Made by a program: the position numbers and the translations under genes. From a bacterium (GTDB lineage: Bacteria; Patescibacteria; Paceibacteria; UBA9973; UBA6065), in assembly GCA_030680695.1 (NCBI GenBank), contig JAUXUT010000149.1:124001-188000 (forward strand): a stretch of 64,000 bases of DNA, written 5' to 3'. Shown here in pieces: positions 60,301 to 64,000 of the stretch. Position 1 is the stretch's first letter; each line of letters starts with the position of its first letter. The notes beneath the pieces are model-generated. The model was not told the origin of the DNA, did not search any database, and worked only from the letters and a program-made list of their open reading frames with translations.

Positions 60301-61085
60301 TCACGGCCGGACTTCCTCGAGTTGAAGAGGTCTTCGAGAAACGACGTCCAAAGAATCCTGCGGTCATCGCAACTGTTTCTGGAACCGTTACATCCATAAA
60401 GGATCACGGCAAAGAGAAGACCATATCGGTCATCCCAGACCTTGAAGACAAGGGCAAAACCAAGAAGGGTGCTGCAGAAATCGAGTACACATTCAGCTTT
60501 AGGCGAATGCCGCTCGTTAAGGCTGGCGATAAGATTCAGAAAGGTCAGTTCCTCACCGACGGATCTGCGGACATCGACGAGGTGTTCGAGTACGGAGGCA
60601 GGGAGCGTGCGATGGAATACATTATTCACGAAATCGGTAAGATTTACGAGCTTCAGGGAGAAACCGTGTCCCGAAAGCATATCGAAATCATCGTCAAGCA
60701 GATGTTTTCGCGACAGCGCATCACAGATGCTGGCGATACCAAGTACTCGATGGATGACGTTGCTAACGGATTCGATGTTCGAACCGAGAACGATAAGGCT
60801 AAGGAGGCAGGAAAGACGATTGCTACTTCAGAATCTGTTGTGATGGGAATCACAGAAGTGTCGCTCTCGCGCCAGTCGTTCCTTTCAGCAGCATCGTTCC
60901 AGCACACGACCAGGATCTTCATCTCGGCCGCTATTCGCGGAACCGAAGACAAGCTTTCTGGCCTCAAAGAAAACGTTATCATCGGTCGCCTCATCCCAGC
61001 AGGAACTGGATATAAGGGCAGCAAGAAGCATGCGATGATAGAGAAAGTGTCGGAGAGGGATACAAGGGAACAGTACGACCTCTAA
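57399..61085 (+). CDS. rpoC: RNA polymerase beta' subunit
   Basis: 1228 residues from the ATG at 57399. N-terminal zinc site CYCGK...CEKCG (about 67-87). The catalytic loop NADFDGDQMAVHVPLS holds the three Asp that bind Mg. A second zinc cluster includes SPLACKTLHGVCQQCYG. Trigger loop around TAGETIEFPI...GARKGLTDTA. A longer frame start at 57366 would overlap rpoB and lacks the typical MAYVPKNRGG lead. Confidence 0.98.
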   Translation: MAYVPKNRGGEFTDFDTVALRIASPERIKEWSFGEVTKPETINYRTQRSEKNGLFDEKIFGPDKDFECYCGKYRGIRYKGIVCEKCGVEITRSIVRRERMGHIELSSPVSHIWFLRSMPSRLGLILGMTTADLEKVIYFAGYIITAVSESARNEIMRDLESEFKAKSKSIQDEKTKEALKNMYQGAKKEIDGIQQGAVLDELEYGKFSMKYSTLFEAGIGAEAIYNICKNIDLKKLEAELSTSLEKAGALESEKLNRRLSVVRAMIKSQIRPEWMFLSRIPVIPPALRPMVPLDGGRYATSDVNDLYRRVINRNNRLQKLKEINAPDVILRNEKRILQEAVDALIDNSIRHGNSTTQAGSLASKRALKSLADNLKGKRGLLRGNLLGKRVDYSGRSVIVVGPDLPLDMCGLPKHMALELFKPFVISELLRTELAYNIRGASRLIEDGIPEVWAILEKVIEGKYVLLNRAPTLHRLGIQAFRPKLIEGNAIQVHPLVCTAFNADFDGDQMAVHVPLSPEAQKEAKEIMASDKNILKPGSGDPTLASKMLDIILGVYWMTKNVKGELGEGKVFESPEAAILATDFGVVSFRATVKVLAPNTPKFAEFGGKIFETTIGRLLFNEVLPAEYPFINKEVERKAMSVVIDDLVVRYGVDSVPAVLDRVKNFGFKYATYSGVTWGIDDVQTPAGKTNVVDKAKAESATVSGQFNDGLLSEDERVRKNVEIWHKAKSDIEKLIPGSLDVNGPVNDMVKSGARGSIGNITQMVGMKGLITNTAGETIEFPIISGMKDGLTPIEYFITTHGARKGLTDTALNTARAGYLTRRLFDVAQDVMITEEDCGTKDVIHIKKESALGIEVSIAKNIRGRVLAEDVKSADGKVSFKKGVILSKQDAAAIEAAGITEVSVRSPLACKTLHGVCQQCYGIDLGKNHLIDVGEAVGTVAAQAIGEPGTQLTMRTFHAGGTASVGGDITAGLPRVEEVFEKRRPKNPAVIATVSGTVTSIKDHGKEKTISVIPDLEDKGKTKKGAAEIEYTFSFRRMPLVKAGDKIQKGQFLTDGSADIDEVFEYGGRERAMEYIIHEIGKIYELQGETVSRKHIEIIVKQMFSRQRITDAGDTKYSMDDVANGFDVRTENDKAKEAGKTIATSESVVMGITEVSLSRQSFLSAASFQHTTRIFISAAIRGTEDKLSGLKENVIIGRLIPAGTGYKGSKKHAMIEKVSERDTREQYDL

Positions 61086-61106
61086 TCGCGCGCAAGCGCA
61101 AAAACA

Positions 61107-62879
61107 ATGGCAACCAGCCATGTAGAAGAGATAAAGGAGCGCCTCAAGGTAGAGGATGTAGTGGCCTCCTATATAAAGCTCGACAAATCGGGCGCCAATT
61201 TCAAGGCCCGGTGTCCTTTCCACAACGAAAAGACGCCGTCCTTCTACGTGTCTCCAGATCGCGGCTCGTTCTATTGCTTCGGATGCCAAGCCAAGGGAGA
61301 CATATTCACCTTTGTCGAAAAGTTCGAGGGCCTAGATTTCATGGGTGCTTTGAAAGTGCTCGCAGAAAGGGCTGGTGTACAGTTGGATCGCCGTGCAGCG
61401 CAAAAAGATAACCGAAAGGAAGCGCTGTACCAGATAATGGAGGACGCAGCTGTGTTCTATGAAGCAGAGCTCGCGGCGTCGGAAACAGCCAAAACATATA
61501 TTGCTGGACGTGGCCTCACAGACAAGACTGTAGCGGATTTCCGTGTCGGGTTCGCGGCTGACGAATGGAGGTCTCTGCGCAATCATCTGAAGGGCAAAGG
61601 TCATTCGGATGCGGATGTCGAGGCGGTCGGGCTTGTTAAAAAGTCCGAGAAGGCAGGCGGATCGAGTAACGACCCGTATTACGACACCTTCAGGAACCGA
61701 ATCATATTCCCGATCGCAGATTCATCTGGTCGCGTTGTGGCCTTCACAGGTCGCACTCTCGACGAGGCAAGCAATCCGCCGAAGTACCTCAACAGCCCAG
61801 AGACAGTTCTGTTTACGAAGTCCAAGGTTTTGTTCGCCCTCGACCGGGCAAAAATGGACGTGCGCAAGCGAGGCTACGCGATCATCGTCGAAGGGCAAAT
61901 GGACGCAGTTATGCTCCATCAGGCCGGATACACGAACACGGTGGCGGCTTCTGGTACGGCCTTTGTTGACGATGTTAGTGATGATTCGGCATTCAACTTG
62001 CTCACCAGACTTTCCGACAATATAGTGGTCGCGTTCGACTCTGATTCAGCAGGACAAAAAGCAGTTCGCCGCATTGTTCCGGCGATTTCCCTTGGCATGA
62101 ACGTGAAGATTGTTGATGTGAAGGGAGGTAAGGATCCCGCAGACATTGTAAAATCCGACCCTGCGGCGTGGCATGCGCTCCTTGAAGGCAAAAAGGATTT
62201 CGTGGATTATCTCGTAGATACTTTGGTTGACGCCAAGGCGAGCCCAGCCGAGGTATCACGTCTCGTCCGTCAGGATATATTCCCGTATCTTGCCGCAATC
62301 CCACAGGAAACCCCGCGATACCAGGCGGTACGCAGGGTCGCTGATCGGCTCGCGATATCAGAAGATGCACTATGGAAGGACTTTGGTGCATATGTCGCCG
62401 CCCAAAAGACTGCGGACAGGACGGGTATACCAGCAGGGCAGTCAGGTGGTTCAGCGCAGGCCGGCAAGAAAGGAATTGCTCGCCTTGAGGCGATTGAACG
62501 GAAAGCGCTCGGGCTGCTCCATTCGAAATCACACCTCAAAGGCGATGCGGTTCGAAAGTCCGAGCTTGCGGCAGTAGTAGGCGAGAAGAGGATGTTGGAA
62601 TTCGAAGCCCTCTCGCCAGAAAGTATTGCCGAGCTCACCCTGGAAGCCGAGATAACCTTTCCTGCCGACGACGAAAAGCGTAGCAGTGAGCGCGAGTATA
62701 AGATTCTCCTGCTTTATCTCGAGGAAGAGATGCTCAGGAAGTCGCTCGAAGATATGATGGGAGCGATTCACAGGCACGAGAAGGGTAAGGACGAGACAGC
62801 GACGAGGCAGGCGATGGAAGGAATCCAGAAAGCGACGGAAAGGATGCAGGAAATAAAAAAGCAAATAACTTTGGTATAA
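61107..62879 (+). CDS. dnaG: DNA primase
   Basis: 590 residues. Zinc finger CPFHNEKTPSFYVSPDRGSF-YCFGC (about 36-60), then the TOPRIM domain: IIVEGQMDAVMLHQAGYTN (about 259) with Glu, and the acidic VVAFDSDSAGQKA block (about 308). It makes primers for replication. The C-terminal helicase-binding domain is helical and less conserved. It lies 21 bases after rpoC. Confidence 0.96.
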   Translation: MATSHVEEIKERLKVEDVVASYIKLDKSGANFKARCPFHNEKTPSFYVSPDRGSFYCFGCQAKGDIFTFVEKFEGLDFMGALKVLAERAGVQLDRRAAQKDNRKEALYQIMEDAAVFYEAELAASETAKTYIAGRGLTDKTVADFRVGFAADEWRSLRNHLKGKGHSDADVEAVGLVKKSEKAGGSSNDPYYDTFRNRIIFPIADSSGRVVAFTGRTLDEASNPPKYLNSPETVLFTKSKVLFALDRAKMDVRKRGYAIIVEGQMDAVMLHQAGYTNTVAASGTAFVDDVSDDSAFNLLTRLSDNIVVAFDSDSAGQKAVRRIVPAISLGMNVKIVDVKGGKDPADIVKSDPAAWHALLEGKKDFVDYLVDTLVDAKASPAEVSRLVRQDIFPYLAAIPQETPRYQAVRRVADRLAISEDALWKDFGAYVAAQKTADRTGIPAGQSGGSAQAGKKGIARLEAIERKALGLLHSKSHLKGDAVRKSELAAVVGEKRMLEFEALSPESIAELTLEAEITFPADDEKRSSEREYKILLLYLEEEMLRKSLEDMMGAIHRHEKGKDETATRQAMEGIQKATERMQEIKKQITLV

Positions 62880-62893
62880 TAAAGCCCACATAA

Positions 62894-64000
62894 ATGGCAA
62901 AGAAGGACATCAAAAAATCAAAAAAGGGTGCTAAGGGAGCGGCGAAAAAGCCGTCTCCGAAGAAAGTACCAAAGAAGGCCAAGGCAGCTCCGCTCTCGCC
63001 TAAGATGAAGAAGCTGAAGGATAAGGCGAGGGAGGCTAATCACAAGGCCGACAAGCTTGTCCACAAAGGCAAAGAACGCGGTTTCATAACATACGACGAG
63101 ATTCTCAAGGAATTTCCTAATATCGAGAACGATATTATTTTTCTCGACGATTTGTATACGCGCCTCGCAGGTGCAGGTATCGACGTCCTTGAATCTGGCG
63201 GAATGCTTGACCTCGAGCCAGAGAAAGATTCTCATGGCAAGAAATACGGCCTCGGCCGATCAGGTGAAGGTTCGTACGATTCGATTCAGATGTACCTCAA
63301 GGAAATCGGTCAGTATCCGCTCGTCCCTGCATCCATGGAAAAAGAACTCGCAAGGAGAATCGAGTCCGGCGACGATGAGGCAAAAAATTTGCTCGCAAAG
63401 GCAAACCTGCGCCTCGTGGTTTCGATTGCCAAGAAATACGTTGGCCGATCGGCAGACCTCACATTGCTCGACCTTATTCAGGAAGGAAATCTCGGTCTTT
63501 TCAAGGCCGTAGACAAATTCGACTGGACCAAAGGTTTCAAGTTCTCTACATACGCAACATGGTGGATTCGCCAGGCCATCACTCGCGCCCTCGCAGACCA
63601 ATCGCGAACGATTCGCGTTCCCGTGCACATGGTTGAAACCATCGCCAAATATAAACAAGTTGTACGCCGCTTGTCTCAGGACCTCGGTCGCGACCCATTG
63701 CCAGACGAAATCGCCGTCGAGATGGGACTTGAAGTCGAAAAGGTATATCAGATCGAGAAAATTGATCAGGATACTGTTTCTCTTGAATCACCGGTAGGCG
63801 ATGAGGATGACGGCAAGTCGTCTCTCGGCGACTTCCTCTCGGACGACAAGATACTTTCGCCGGATCAGGAATCGTCACGACGCATTCTTTCAGATCAGGT
63901 GAAGGGCATCCTCGACGATCTCTCGCCAAAGGAACGCAAGATTTTGGAAATGCGCCACGGATTGAACGACGGCATCACCCACACCCTCGAGGAAGTGGGC
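62894..64000 (+). CDS. rpoD: primary sigma factor (3' end cut by window)
   Basis: 369 residues are visible and the frame is open at 64000. A Lys-rich lead (about 1-45) precedes region 1.1-like sequence. Region 1.2/2 begins DSIQMYLKEIGQYPLVP. Region 2.4 appears in FKFSTYATWWIRQAITRALADQSRTIRVPVHMVETI. Region 3 and the start of region 4 (LSPKERKILEMRHG) follow. The -10/-35 hexamers found in this window fit this factor. Confidence 0.96.
   Translation, partial: MAKKDIKKSKKGAKGAAKKPSPKKVPKKAKAAPLSPKMKKLKDKAREANHKADKLVHKGKERGFITYDEILKEFPNIENDIIFLDDLYTRLAGAGIDVLESGGMLDLEPEKDSHGKKYGLGRSGEGSYDSIQMYLKEIGQYPLVPASMEKELARRIESGDDEAKNLLAKANLRLVVSIAKKYVGRSADLTLLDLIQEGNLGLFKAVDKFDWTKGFKFSTYATWWIRQAITRALADQSRTIRVPVHMVETIAKYKQVVRRLSQDLGRDPLPDEIAVEMGLEVEKVYQIEKIDQDTVSLESPVGDEDDGKSSLGDFLSDDKILSPDQESSRRILSDQVKGILDDLSPKERKILEMRHGLNDGITHTLEEVG

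Noticed and set aside
1..64000. CRISPR arrays, insertion sequences, prophage and UGA recoding
   Set aside because: No regular spaced repeats, transposase or phage genes were seen, and UGA ends several clear genes.

Overview
The window reads as one contiguous piece of a bacterial chromosome, about half G+C by eye, with short intergenic gaps, many overlapping genes and the standard genetic code (UGA acts as a stop in several clear genes). The gene set suggests a member of the Candidate Phyla Radiation / Patescibacteria, most likely the Parcubacteria side. The reasons are: many small one-segment membrane proteins, tRNA genes without encoded CCA, DUF6580, Gmad2/eight-cysteine and DUF4430 surface proteins, LemA/HtpX, RNase J with an Arg/Gly-rich extension, a B12-dependent ribonucleotide reductase and almost no biosynthesis genes. 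This placement is inference from gene content; no 16S rRNA gene is present.

Layout. 1-10 kb: a truncated cytidylyltransferase-like gene, a P-loop kinase-like protein, a DUF3494-sortase fusion, tRNA-Gln, a Na/Pi-type transporter, a minimal zincin, a DEAD-box RNA helicase, a tandem HD protein and an ABC-F ATPase. 10-16 kb: an HNH remnant, small membrane and secreted proteins, then a LexA-controlled block (SOS box, small protein, lexA, unknown gene, PIF1-like helicase). 16-30 kb: a small-RNA-like transcription unit, two FAD oxidoreductases, a 940-residue surface protein, a thioredoxin-like/DsbB pair, a Gmad2 lipoprotein-like protein, a methyltransferase, RadC and an MFS transporter. 30-37 kb: secG, a peptide-binding protein and RNase J on the minus strand; a CDP-alcohol transferase, two LemA-like proteins and HtpX on the plus strand; tRNA-Ser.

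37-45 kb is the most unusual part. A six-gene minus-strand operon (DUF4430 secreted protein, DUF6580 transporter-like protein, CcdA-like protein, unknown, thioredoxin-like protein, TauE/UreH-like protein with a cupredoxin tail), an ArsR-family regulator and a plus-strand operon (adenosylcobalamin-dependent ribonucleotide reductase plus corrinoid adenosyltransferase) lie side by side. All three promoters carry the same TTTC-N7/8-GAAA-type operator in a repressing position. I propose a protein-controlled cobalamin acquisition and use regulon; this is inference from motif, position and gene content.

45-54 kb holds metabolic and housekeeping genes (2-hydroxyacid dehydrogenase, phosphoglycerate mutase, FKBP, LOG protein, tgt, uvrB, a DNA glycosylase). 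54-64 kb is a core information cluster, rpoB-rpoC-dnaG-rpoD, with rpoD cut by the window end. It is preceded by an imperfect inverted-repeat element and a structured leader. Several short promoter-terminator units without a normal gene occur around 16.3, 27.6, 37.1 and 49.8 kb; three of them share a strong extended -10 promoter ending GGGTGTATAAT.
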